Origin: Chlamydiota bacterium
GTDB lineage: Bacteria; Auribacterota; JACPWU01
Assembly (NCBI GenBank): GCA_016178055.1
Contig: JACOUC010000077.1
Coordinates: 1-37,585, forward strand
DNA: 37,585 nt
Direction of reading: 5' to 3'
Position 1 is the first letter of the stretch. Each line of letters starts with the position of its first letter. The translations under genes were made by a program, and so were the position numbers. Positions 7,638 to 14,064 of the stretch are shown here, in pieces. The notes under the pieces were generated by a model. It had not been told where the DNA came from. It worked only from the letters and a program-made list of their open reading frames with translations, and did no database searches.

Positions 7638-7889
7638 TTATACAGCCTCCTCTTTCAAGCGCTCATAGATCCAAAGTTTGATCAGAGGCTGACGAGCAAC
7701 TCCAATTCTATCAGCAATTCGATCAATTTGTTCAATCTCTCTGAGCGGTAAATCAAGATTAATCTTTTTCATTTGCATCTTTTTAACAATGCCTCGTTGA
7801 CAAAAATCTTCTGATAGATCTTCAGATTCTAAGGCCAAATCCATTTCTGCATCATTCTTGAATTTTCTCAAAAAAGACCTTTTCTTCAT
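7638..7889 (-). CDS. CopG/RHH-type antitoxin-like protein without a visible toxin
   Basis: The C-terminal half of this 83-residue protein (KKINLDLPLREIEQIDRIA, then RIGVARQPLIKLWIYERL) fits a ribbon-helix-helix DNA-binding fold of the CopG/BrnA antitoxin group. The N-terminal half is charged and acidic, as expected for a toxin-binding tail. AAGGAGG lies 9 bases before the ATG and overlaps the end of the acyltransferase gene, 15 bases upstream. No BrnT-like toxin gene adjoins it, so it is either an orphan antitoxin or a regulator of the acyltransferase operon (inference). Confidence 0.7.
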   Translation of the reverse strand: MKKRSFLRKFKNDAEMDLALESEDLSEDFCQRGIVKKMQMKKINLDLPLREIEQIDRIADRIGVARQPLIKLWIYERLKEEAV

Positions 7890-7904
7890 TTTTTCTCGCC
7901 CTCC

Positions 7905-8633
7905 TTACAGGCTTTTTACCACCTTTGCTGGTACCCCAACCGCAACGGATTTTTCTGGGATGGATTGAGTCACCACCGATCCTGCCCCGATGACGCTCCC
8001 TGATCCAATTGAAGCACCGTCCAGGACAACAACCTTTGCCCCTAACCAAACATTCGCTCCAATCGATAAAGGTCCATGAGTGAGGGTCCCTTCTTGATCC
8101 ACAAATTTGACGGGGCTTTCGTAGTCATAGCTCCCCCCGCTCATACAATAGCAATCAGCGGCCAAGAGAGCCCCCTGTCCTAAACAAAGTTGGTTGGACG
8201 AGAAGAGAATGGTACGATGCCCGAGATTCACCCGATTTTCTAAAACGATATTTCCATCCTTGCAATAAATAATACATTGGCGTCCGATGAAAACATTCTC
8301 TCCTATTTGAATACCTTTATTTTGGATTCCCTTGGCATCCAACAGGACATAATCATCAATGATAGAACCTTCTCCAATTTCTATTTTTTGAGGATGACGA
8401 AGGGTTATGTGATGGCCAAAAACAACGCCTTTACCAACTTTCCCAAGAATCCAGGGATAAGTCCACTTTCGAAGAAGAAGTCCCAAAGCCCCAGAAATTC
8501 CGCCAAATAAAAGGGTGATGAGTTCAAACTTGAATAAAAACCAGAGGCTCCGGCTCCCTACCACTAAATCCTGATACTGGCGAAGCGCCGATCCAGAATG
8601 GCCTTTTTGAATTTTGAAACTAGATGCGGTCAT
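7905..8633 (-). CDS. Acyltransferase with left-handed beta-helix (hexapeptide repeats)
   Basis: The C-terminal two thirds show repeated [IV]-G-x4 hexapeptides (IGEGSIIDDYVLLD, IGENVFIGRQCIIY, IGANVWLGAKVVVLDGASIG), ending in the GVPAKVVKSL cap typical of O-acetyltransferases such as WcaF/CysE-like enzymes. A hydrophobic stretch near residues 35-55 could attach it to the membrane. The ATG at 8633 is chosen; the TTG three codons upstream has no better support. TATAAT at 8652-8657 lies about 20 bases ahead. It probably acetylates a nucleotide sugar or surface glycan, in keeping with the glycan genes upstream (inference). Its first 14 codons and 22 leader bases are duplicated twice upstream among the toxin-antitoxin genes. 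Confidence 0.85.
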   Translation of the reverse strand: MTASSFKIQKGHSGSALRQYQDLVVGSRSLWFLFKFELITLLFGGISGALGLLLRKWTYPWILGKVGKGVVFGHHITLRHPQKIEIGEGSIIDDYVLLDAKGIQNKGIQIGENVFIGRQCIIYCKDGNIVLENRVNLGHRTILFSSNQLCLGQGALLAADCYCMSGGSYDYESPVKFVDQEGTLTHGPLSIGANVWLGAKVVVLDGASIGSGSVIGAGSVVTQSIPEKSVAVGVPAKVVKSL

Positions 8634-8655
8634 AGTGGCCAAAACGAAGTGATTA
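8593..8655 (-). repeat. Repeat copy 1: 5' end of the intact acyltransferase gene
   Basis: This 63-base segment comprises 22 leader bases (beginning TAATCACTTCG on the minus strand) and the first codons MTASSFKIQKGHSG of the acyltransferase gene. It matches copy 2 at 61 of 63 positions by hand alignment. It is the only copy that continues into a full gene. Confidence 0.85.
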
Positions 8656-8657
8656 TA
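8652..8657 (-). promoter_or_regulatory. Perfect -10 (TATAAT) upstream of the acyltransferase gene
   Basis: TATAAT on the minus strand straddles the outer boundary of repeat copy 1. The -35 region is poor. In copy 2 the equivalent position reads TTTTTTAAT, so the box is absent there. Confidence 0.4.
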
Positions 8658-8674
8658 GACTAATAATCTTATTG

Positions 8675-8950
8675 TTAAGCAGCAATGAGGGTACCCGACA
8701 CGTATTGATGGAGAATACTTGCAACCAATGTTTGATAAGGAATGCCCCTTTCAACAGCTTTGACCTTGATTCTGTTTAAATCAGCTTTTGAAATTCTGAT
8801 ATTCATTCGCTGATCCTTGCGAAGGGTATTCTTGGCTATTTGCATATAACGAGCTAATTCTGATTTGTTGGGTCTAGCCAACTTCCATTCTCCCTTTTCG
8901 ATTGCGTCGAGAATTTCCAACTCCTCTGTGTCTAATGAATACGGTTTCAT
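8675..8950 (-). CDS. BrnA/CopG-like ribbon-helix-helix antitoxin
   Basis: The C-terminus of this 91-residue protein (RMNIRISKADLNRIKVKA, ERGIPYQTLVASILHQYV) is a typical RHH fold of BrnA/CopG antitoxins; the acidic N-terminus is the likely toxin-binding part. The start at 8950 (MKPYSL) is chosen because GGAGG, within the last codons of the toxin gene, lies 8 bases before this ATG. A GTG three codons earlier would overlap that site. It follows the BrnT-like toxin gene with a 1-base gap, the usual toxin-first order of brnTA. It should neutralise the toxin and autoregulate the promoter at 9243-9271. Confidence 0.85.
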   Translation of the reverse strand: MKPYSLDTEELEILDAIEKGEWKLARPNKSELARYMQIAKNTLRKDQRMNIRISKADLNRIKVKAVERGIPYQTLVASILHQYVSGTLIAA

Positions 8951-8951
8951 T

Positions 8952-9227
8952 CTAATCACCTCCGAACAAATATTGTTTTGTCAGTTTACGACTTGGAAAA
9001 ATAGTTTTAAGAAAAAGAGCGCCCTTCTCTTCCACAAAAGGGACAATATAGATATATTGGTTGACCGAAACAACGAACTGTTTCTGATGACTATACTTGC
9101 CCTTCCCTTGCACTGTAGCTATTACATCTCCCTGCTCAATATGTGATACGATAGCCTCAAAAGATATTCCCCTCTCTTTAATGAGCTTCAAATTTTTCTC
9201 TGGGTCCCACTTGAAAAGTATTTCCAT
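8952..9227 (-). CDS. brnT: BrnT-family toxin
   Basis: This 91-residue protein starts MEILFKWDPEKNLKLIKERG, followed by ISFEAIVS, the conserved F-x-W-D-x-x-K-N ... (H/R)G-[IV]-SFE beginning of BrnT ribonuclease toxins. The beta-rich core and the C-terminal IFPSRKLTKQYL segment also fit. BrnT has a RelE-like fold and cleaves RNA. A well-formed promoter lies directly upstream, and the cognate antitoxin follows. The module is bounded by repeat copy 1 (downstream) and copy 2 (upstream). Confidence 0.85.
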   Translation of the reverse strand: MEILFKWDPEKNLKLIKERGISFEAIVSHIEQGDVIATVQGKGKYSHQKQFVVSVNQYIYIVPFVEEKGALFLKTIFPSRKLTKQYLFGGD

Positions 9228-9242
9228 AGTTCCTATAAGAAA

Positions 9243-9271
9243 AGATAATAAAAAAGTGTGCCTTTTGTCAA
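9243..9271 (-). promoter_or_regulatory. Sigma70-like promoter of the brnT/brnA-like pair
   Basis: On the minus strand, a perfect TTGACA (9266-9271) and TTATCT (9243-9248) are separated by 17 bases. The predicted start is about 9 bases before the toxin ATG, with AGGA between, so the leader is very short. The cassette thus carries its own promoter. Confidence 0.6.
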
Positions 9272-9291
9272 CACATTCTCTTCACCCGCCC

Positions 9292-9374
9292 AAGCCTTCA
9301 ATCTTAGCTAGCCAGAATGCCCTTTTTGAATTTTGAAGCTAGATGCGGTCATAGTGGCCAAAACGAAGTGATTA
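9292..9374 (-). repeat. Repeat copy 2: truncated acyltransferase 5' end plus cassette-specific tail
   Basis: Positions 9312-9374 match copy 1 at 61 of 63 bases and still encode MTASSFKIQKGHSG from an ATG, but the next codon is TAG. The following 20 bases (9292-9311) match copy 3, not the acyltransferase gene, so homology to the real gene ends exactly here. The copy lies between the BrnT/BrnA and DUF4258/YgiT modules. Confidence 0.85.
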
Positions 9375-9398
9375 AAAAAGGCGAACACACCAGATGAA

Positions 9399-9626
9399 TC
9401 ATGATGCAAAACGAAAGACAGGTACTTTCAGTGTTTTAGAAGCATGATCCGCTTCGATAACCTTTTGCAATTTGTCAACAACTTCAGGCGAGAAATATTC
9501 CTCACCACAGTTTTCACAAATAGATGCCGGCACATTCTCAACAGCAATCAATCGATTCCGATACCATTGAGTATAGGTGATCTCCTTGAGATCCGTCTTG
9601 CCGTGACAAACAGAACACTCGTTCAT
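9399..9626 (-). CDS. YgiT-type zinc-finger antitoxin
   Basis: This 75-residue protein has two CxxC pairs, CSVC (Cys4, Cys7) and CENC (Cys37, Cys40), in the layout of the MqsA N-terminal (YgiT-type) zinc finger: MNECSVCHGKTDL ... ENVPASICENCGEEYF. After it comes VVDKLQKVIE, the usual linker of this family; no helix-turn-helix domain follows, so it is the short form. Its ATG overlaps the stop of the DUF4258 gene as ATGA. It is the expected antitoxin partner in a DUF4258/YgiT pair. Confidence 0.85.
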   Translation of the reverse strand: MNECSVCHGKTDLKEITYTQWYRNRLIAVENVPASICENCGEEYFSPEVVDKLQKVIEADHASKTLKVPVFRFAS

Positions 9627-9946
9627 CTTTGCCTCCTCCTAATTTTATGATCGATCCACTCCTTTGGGTTAGGCTCATAAACAGTTACAACACTGATCAT
9701 TGGCAAAAGGGCTATCTGAATATGTAAAACCCTTCCACTCTTTGCTTGTCCACAGATAAGGCAACTGGGGCCATATTTATCTGTCGGATATTGTTCAATA
9801 ATTTCTCCTCCAAGAATGGACTCTTCAATCTCTTCACCACTTACTCTTCTCGCAATTCTTTGCTCTGCAGCATGTTTTGTATAACGAAATTTATACTCAC
9901 TGAATGCCCTACGAATTTTCCCTATATCCATCATGGATGATACCAT
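9623..9946 (-). CDS. DUF4258 domain protein, putative toxin
   Basis: The core RYTKHAAEQRIARR, ...EEIEESILGGEIIEQYP, and ...GRVLHIQIALLP...VVTVYEP is characteristic of DUF4258, a RelE/BrnT-like small domain commonly paired with YgiT-type zinc fingers as a type II toxin. I use the ATG at 9946, which has GGGAAG 8 bases ahead; the longest frame would begin with a TTG inside repeat copy 3, and ATGs at 9934/9931 are also possible. It overlaps its partner by 4 bases. Toxicity is inferred from family and context. Confidence 0.8.
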   Translation of the reverse strand: MVSSMMDIGKIRRAFSEYKFRYTKHAAEQRIARRVSGEEIEESILGGEIIEQYPTDKYGPSCLICGQAKSGRVLHIQIALLPMISVVTVYEPNPKEWIDHKIRRRQR

Positions 9947-9974
9947 AAATTTTTCTTCCCAACCATCTCGTACC

Positions 9975-10036
9975 AAACCTTCAATCTTAGCTAGTCAGAA
10001 TGCCCCTTTTGAATTTTGAAGTTAGATGCGGTCATA
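9975..10036 (-). repeat. Repeat copy 3: acyltransferase 5' end fused to the orphan antitoxin's 3' end
   Basis: Positions 9995-10036 match copy 2 at 39 of 42 bases, and 9975-9994 match the cassette-specific tail of copy 2. The acyltransferase start codons are again followed by a stop (MTASNFKIQKGHSD, then TAG). Homology ends at TATGACC: the leader is replaced by the 3' end of the antitoxin-like gene, whose last codons and TAA lie inside this copy in another frame. Confidence 0.85.
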
Positions 10037-10258
10037 CGATGCTGGTTCTATATTGGATACCTTGCTTAAGGCCTTTAAAAAAGTTTTTCTATTTCCTTTA
10101 TTTGCCCGTTTTCCCAAATACTCTTCTGTCGTAAGCGCTGAGATTTTTTCGGCCAGGGCAAGCGTAATCATTTGATTAATCGACACGTGTTCTCTTCCGG
10201 CAAGAGAACGGACAAATCGATGTAAAGAATTTGGTAGTCTGAGGCTAATGTTACTCAT
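10022..10258 (-). CDS. HicB/CopG-like RHH protein with a repeat-derived C-terminus
   Basis: This 78-residue protein begins MSNISLRLPNSLHRFVRSLA, then EHVSINQMITLALAEKI, which is a textbook ribbon-helix-helix of HicB-like/CopG antitoxins. AGGAG precedes the ATG. No toxin gene adjoins it: asnB lies 37 bases upstream. The last residues (YDRI) and the TAA are encoded by repeat copy 3, so the original C-terminus was probably cut off by the rearrangement that produced the repeats. It may be an antitoxin remnant still able to bind DNA. Confidence 0.75.
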   Translation of the reverse strand: MSNISLRLPNSLHRFVRSLAGREHVSINQMITLALAEKISALTTEEYLGKRANKGNRKTFLKALSKVSNIEPASYDRI

Positions 10259-10295
10259 GGGAGTTCTCCTATCTTTTTCAACAACTCTAATTCGA

Positions 10296-12209
10296 TTACA
10301 CTGAACCCCTTGGCACGCCTTGGCCTAAAACAAAAATCTTATGCCATAAGGCTAAGTTCATGAGGGCCCAGAGGATGTGATTATGGTTGTGAGTTCGGGC
10401 AACATGCTGCTGAATCAGAAGATTAATGTAATCTCTTTTTAAATATTGTTTAATGAGGGGCGACTCATTCAAGAGTTCAATCATATAATTTTTCAACTCT
10501 TGTCGAAGCCAGTTTTTAATGGGAAAGCTGTAGCCTTGTTTTCCTCGCTCAACAATATTTTCAGGGAGAATGCCTCGAAGAGAATCCCTAAAAATGGCCT
10601 TCGTCCTAAAACCTTCTAGCTTCCATTCACTTGGAATCGTGGCGCTAAATTCAATAAATTCATAATCCAAAAAAGGAACACGGACTTCTAAGGCACTCGC
10701 CATACTCATTTTATCGACCTTCATCAAGACACTTTCTGGCATGGTAAATCGAAGGTCAATATACATTTCTTGATCTAACCTGTCTTTTGAAGAAGAGTGT
10801 GAAAGTATTTTTTCAATTTTTTCAAAGGGGCCTCCATGGGCGTATTGCAAAACCTCATCCGAAAAAAGAAGAGAACTATTTTTAGGATTTAAAAAATACT
10901 GCCAGCGCATGTGATGGCCAGCTTCGGGAAGACTGGAACCGTCCATAAACCGCCTGATCACATTAAAAAGGCCTTTCTTTTGAGATTGATCGGGTAATTT
11001 TTCAATCAAAGGACTTAAAAGATGCTGACGAAGTACATTAGGTATTCTCTGAAAAAGTTGATCAAATTTACTCGCCTTAAATCGATCGTATCCCACAAAA
11101 ACCTCATCCCCGCCCTCCCCACTCAAGCAAACCGTCACTTTTTCCTTCGCCTTTTTACAAATCAACATAAAAGGAATGGTCGATAAATCAGTCATCGGTT
11201 CATCCAAATGCCAAACTGCTTTTTCAAAAAGAGGGATGGTGATGGGTTCAATCATCATTTCTGTGTGATCCGTCTTAAATTGTTTTGAGACTTGTCTAGC
11301 GTAATCAAGCTCACTGAACGAAGGATCCTCATACCCCAAAGAAAAAGTTTTCACCGGCTCTTTCATGTGACGCGTCATGAGGGCTACGACAGAGCTAGAA
11401 TCTAAACCTCCAGAAAGAAAAACTCCGAGGGGAACATCACTGATGAGTCTTTTGCGAACGGATTCGCTTAAGCGGTCAATGATTTCATTTTGGAGCTTTT
11501 GACGATTAGCTCCCCTTCGATGGCGCTTAGAATCAAACTTGATATCCCAATAACGTTCGATTTGAATTTGCCCATTTTTGAAGAGGAGCCAATGGCTGGG
11601 GGCGAGTTTATGAATATCGCGAAACATTGTCTCTCTCGCCGGAACAAATTCATAGCCCAAATAGTCATAAATCGCTTGTGGATTTGGATCACGAGAAATA
11701 CCTGAATACTTCAACATCGCCTTGATTTCTGAGGCAAAAACAAATTTTCGATTCTGATGATAATAATAGAGGGGCTTTACACCTAATCGATCTCTGACTA
11801 AAAAAAGTTCATGCTGGGTAGAATCCCAAATGGCAAAAGCGAACATGCCATTAAAAAGGTGGAGGGCCTCCTTCCCATATTCGCCGTAAGCATGGAGAAT
11901 CACTTCGGTATCACATTGGCTTGTGAAGATATGACCTTTTGCTTCAAGGTCATGTTTTACTTCCTTAAAATTATAGATTTCTCCATTAAAAACAACCCAA
12001 AGGGGGCGTGCACATTTGGCACAAGAGGCATTGGACATGGGCTGGCGACCATGCTCACTTAGATCGAGAATGCTCAAACGCTGGTGGGCCAAAGAAATTT
12101 CCTCTTCGACATGAAAGCCCTGCTGGTCAGGCCCTCGATGGGCGATCTCTCGACCCATGGCTTGTACTAATGGAGCATCCTTCCAATTAAAACCTGCGAT
12201 TCCACACAT
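10296..12209 (-). CDS. asnB: Asparagine synthase, glutamine-hydrolysing (AsnB type)
   Basis: This 637-residue protein has an N-terminal Ntn glutaminase domain starting MCGIAGF, so Cys2 becomes the nucleophile; the upstream TTG is rejected for this reason. It also has AHRGPDQQG, FNGEIYNF and a synthetase domain with the PP-loop SGGLDSS (266-272) and SGEGGDEVF. The enzyme makes asparagine from aspartate, glutamine and ATP; paralogues in exopolysaccharide loci may amidate other acids. An insertion with CAKC (63-66) just before WVVFNGEIYN is unusual and may bind a metal. It follows the SGNH hydrolase gene by 64 bases on the same strand, within the glycan region. Confidence 0.9.
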   Translation of the reverse strand: MCGIAGFNWKDAPLVQAMGREIAHRGPDQQGFHVEEEISLAHQRLSILDLSEHGRQPMSNASCAKCARPLWVVFNGEIYNFKEVKHDLEAKGHIFTSQCDTEVILHAYGEYGKEALHLFNGMFAFAIWDSTQHELFLVRDRLGVKPLYYYHQNRKFVFASEIKAMLKYSGISRDPNPQAIYDYLGYEFVPARETMFRDIHKLAPSHWLLFKNGQIQIERYWDIKFDSKRHRRGANRQKLQNEIIDRLSESVRKRLISDVPLGVFLSGGLDSSSVVALMTRHMKEPVKTFSLGYEDPSFSELDYARQVSKQFKTDHTEMMIEPITIPLFEKAVWHLDEPMTDLSTIPFMLICKKAKEKVTVCLSGEGGDEVFVGYDRFKASKFDQLFQRIPNVLRQHLLSPLIEKLPDQSQKKGLFNVIRRFMDGSSLPEAGHHMRWQYFLNPKNSSLLFSDEVLQYAHGGPFEKIEKILSHSSSKDRLDQEMYIDLRFTMPESVLMKVDKMSMASALEVRVPFLDYEFIEFSATIPSEWKLEGFRTKAIFRDSLRGILPENIVERGKQGYSFPIKNWLRQELKNYMIELLNESPLIKQYLKRDYINLLIQQHVARTHNHNHILWALMNLALWHKIFVLGQGVPRGSV

Positions 12210-12273
12210 CAAAACAGTTTAAAGTTTAAAGTTGAAAAACAAAAGCAAAAAGGACAGTTAAAAATCAACGAAT

Positions 12274-13938
12274 CTAAACCTTAGCCCATCTTCTCATTCC
12301 TTTAAACATCAGAAAAACGAAAGTGAGAAAAAGAAGGGGTTCCAAATTCAAATTCCATTTATCAGGAAATTTAGGTTGAACCGTTCCACATCCACCACCC
12401 CCTCCCCCTCCTTTAATGCCTTCGATTCCACTAAACCAGGTTTGAGCAAGAATTTCATAACCTGAACCATTGAAATGAACATGGTCCGTATATAAACTTT
12501 CAAAATTGGACTTTGAACTAATGGCCGCATAATTATCAACCAGGGTGGCTCCTTTTGACCCTGCTAAACCACGAATGAGACTATTCGTATTTTCTACATT
12601 TCCATTGTGATTATCTAATCGTGGTGTAATGGTCGAAACGACGGGACGCGTTCCAAAGGCAATGGCCCGATTGACCATCTCCCCTAAGTTAAAAGTGATT
12701 GATTCAGGCGATCTTTCATCTCCCGCGTCATTGGTCCCTTCCATAATTAAAATAAATTCAGGATTATCTGCACTCAAAACTGAATTAATCCTCGAAAGAC
12801 CATCAACAGTTCTTTCTCCACCCACACCCCGATTAACAACAGTGGAAGCACCAAATTTTGATGTAAGTTTTCCTTGTAAACGAGAAGGGTAACCTCCGGA
12901 ACCGTCTTCTGGAAACCCTGAGGTAATGCTGTCTCCAAAAGCCGAGTAAACATTGGCATTGGTTGCGGCCCAAGCTTCACTGCCATTTACTTTTAAAAAT
13001 TTTTTAAGCCAGGCAAGGGCTTGTCCTCGAGACGGAGCACTGATCGCTGAATCCAAAAGAATGATTTGTGAACCCCGTTCACGCTCATTTTGATACCAGA
13101 CGGATTGAGTATGGACAACCCCTTGATTTTTCCAGACATCTAAAAAGATGGATTCAAGAGAAAGAGGAATTGAAAAAGGTTTCGTCCAGCCATCCCCTTC
13201 CTTCTGACTTGAAAATACCTTGCCGTCCCGATAAAAGAGAAGATTCGGTTTCCCATCTTTTAACATGAGAGAGGGAAATGACCCCGCGGTTTTTTCCAAT
13301 GGGAAAAGCTGGGCTTGAGAACCCCAGCTTCCTTGATCCCAAACTCTAAAAAAAAGCTCGTATCCCTCTTGATAAAAACCATTCCAGACCACCCATACTT
13401 TATGATTAAAAGCCAAAATCGTGGGATCAAGATCCGGCACATTATTTTCTGCATTTAAACGACTCCAAGAAGACCACCCTAAAGATGTTTTAGAAGTCCA
13501 ATAAATTTCATCTTGCCCCTCTTTGACTCCACAGGCCACCACCCAAATTTGGCCTTCCTCATCGATTGCAACAGAAGGTTCTGAAAATTTAAGATTTGAA
13601 GATCCTCCGATTTCTTCTTCAGGCGACCATTTTTCACCATCCCATTTCGAAATATAAACTTCACGACGATCTTCATTTTTCCTGACCCAAACGACAAAGG
13701 CCCTTCCTTCTTTATCTAAAGCCATCGCAGGAGAAACATCTGAAACTGCATTATCTTGATTCAAACGTTCTGGTTTAGACCAGACGTCTCCTGTTTTACG
13801 AGCATAATAAATTTCCGTGTCGCTTCCGTCAGAACCTGACCAAACCGACCACTGATTGGAGGGAGCCACATCGGCTCCCACGGAAACTGAAACCCAAAAG
13901 AAGCTCCCCAAAAAAATTGTCCAAAGATATTTTTTCAT
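12274..13938 (-). CDS. Secreted SGNH/GDSL esterase with propeller-like N-terminus and Gly-Cys-TM tail
   Basis: A signal peptide (about 1-22) leads into four or more WSKPERLN/WVVW-type repeats (about 27-260), likely a BNR-like beta-propeller. The SGNH hydrolase domain (about 328-508) has FGDSITSG (Ser337), the Gly block NRGVGG, GTND (Asn403) and DHVH (Asp485, His488). The C-terminus is seven glycines plus Cys517, a hydrophobic segment (533-546) and MRRW, resembling the tripartite sorting tails removed by rhombosortase-type or related enzymes. It is probably an extracytoplasmic esterase acting on acylated glycans next to the deacetylase (inference). AAGGAG precedes the ATG. Confidence 0.85.
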   Translation of the reverse strand: MKKYLWTIFLGSFFWVSVSVGADVAPSNQWSVWSGSDGSDTEIYYARKTGDVWSKPERLNQDNAVSDVSPAMALDKEGRAFVVWVRKNEDRREVYISKWDGEKWSPEEEIGGSSNLKFSEPSVAIDEEGQIWVVACGVKEGQDEIYWTSKTSLGWSSWSRLNAENNVPDLDPTILAFNHKVWVVWNGFYQEGYELFFRVWDQGSWGSQAQLFPLEKTAGSFPSLMLKDGKPNLLFYRDGKVFSSQKEGDGWTKPFSIPLSLESIFLDVWKNQGVVHTQSVWYQNERERGSQIILLDSAISAPSRGQALAWLKKFLKVNGSEAWAATNANVYSAFGDSITSGFPEDGSGGYPSRLQGKLTSKFGASTVVNRGVGGERTVDGLSRINSVLSADNPEFILIMEGTNDAGDERSPESITFNLGEMVNRAIAFGTRPVVSTITPRLDNHNGNVENTNSLIRGLAGSKGATLVDNYAAISSKSNFESLYTDHVHFNGSGYEILAQTWFSGIEGIKGGGGGGGCGTVQPKFPDKWNLNLEPLLFLTFVFLMFKGMRRWAKV

Positions 13939-13994
13939 CCTAAAGTCTCCTTGATTAATTCAGCGCACTTTGCCTATCTTTCAAATTGAGGGTG

Positions 13995-14024
13995 ATCATA
14001 CCACAGCTTGCTTTTTACAACCAA
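13995..14024 (-). promoter_or_regulatory. Candidate promoter of the SGNH hydrolase gene
   Basis: On the minus strand, TTGGTT and TATGAT are 18 bases apart, followed about 55 bases later by the ribosome-binding site and ATG. The -10 context GGTATGATC recurs ahead of the GT4 gene starting at 30776 (30806-30814). The match to consensus is moderate. Confidence 0.35.
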
Positions 14025-14064
14025 GGAAGAATCAATCCTATATTCTTCGAATTTGACTTGAAAT

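Noticed and set aside
9444-9940. Plus-strand frames antisense to the DUF4258/YgiT genes
   Set aside because: They are complementary to well-supported minus-strand genes and have no start signals or family patterns.
8593-10036. Repeats as a CRISPR array or insertion-sequence ends
   Set aside because: There are only three copies, spaced ~640-700 bases apart with TA genes between; they are direct, not inverted, contain gene-start codons, and no cas or transposase gene is present.
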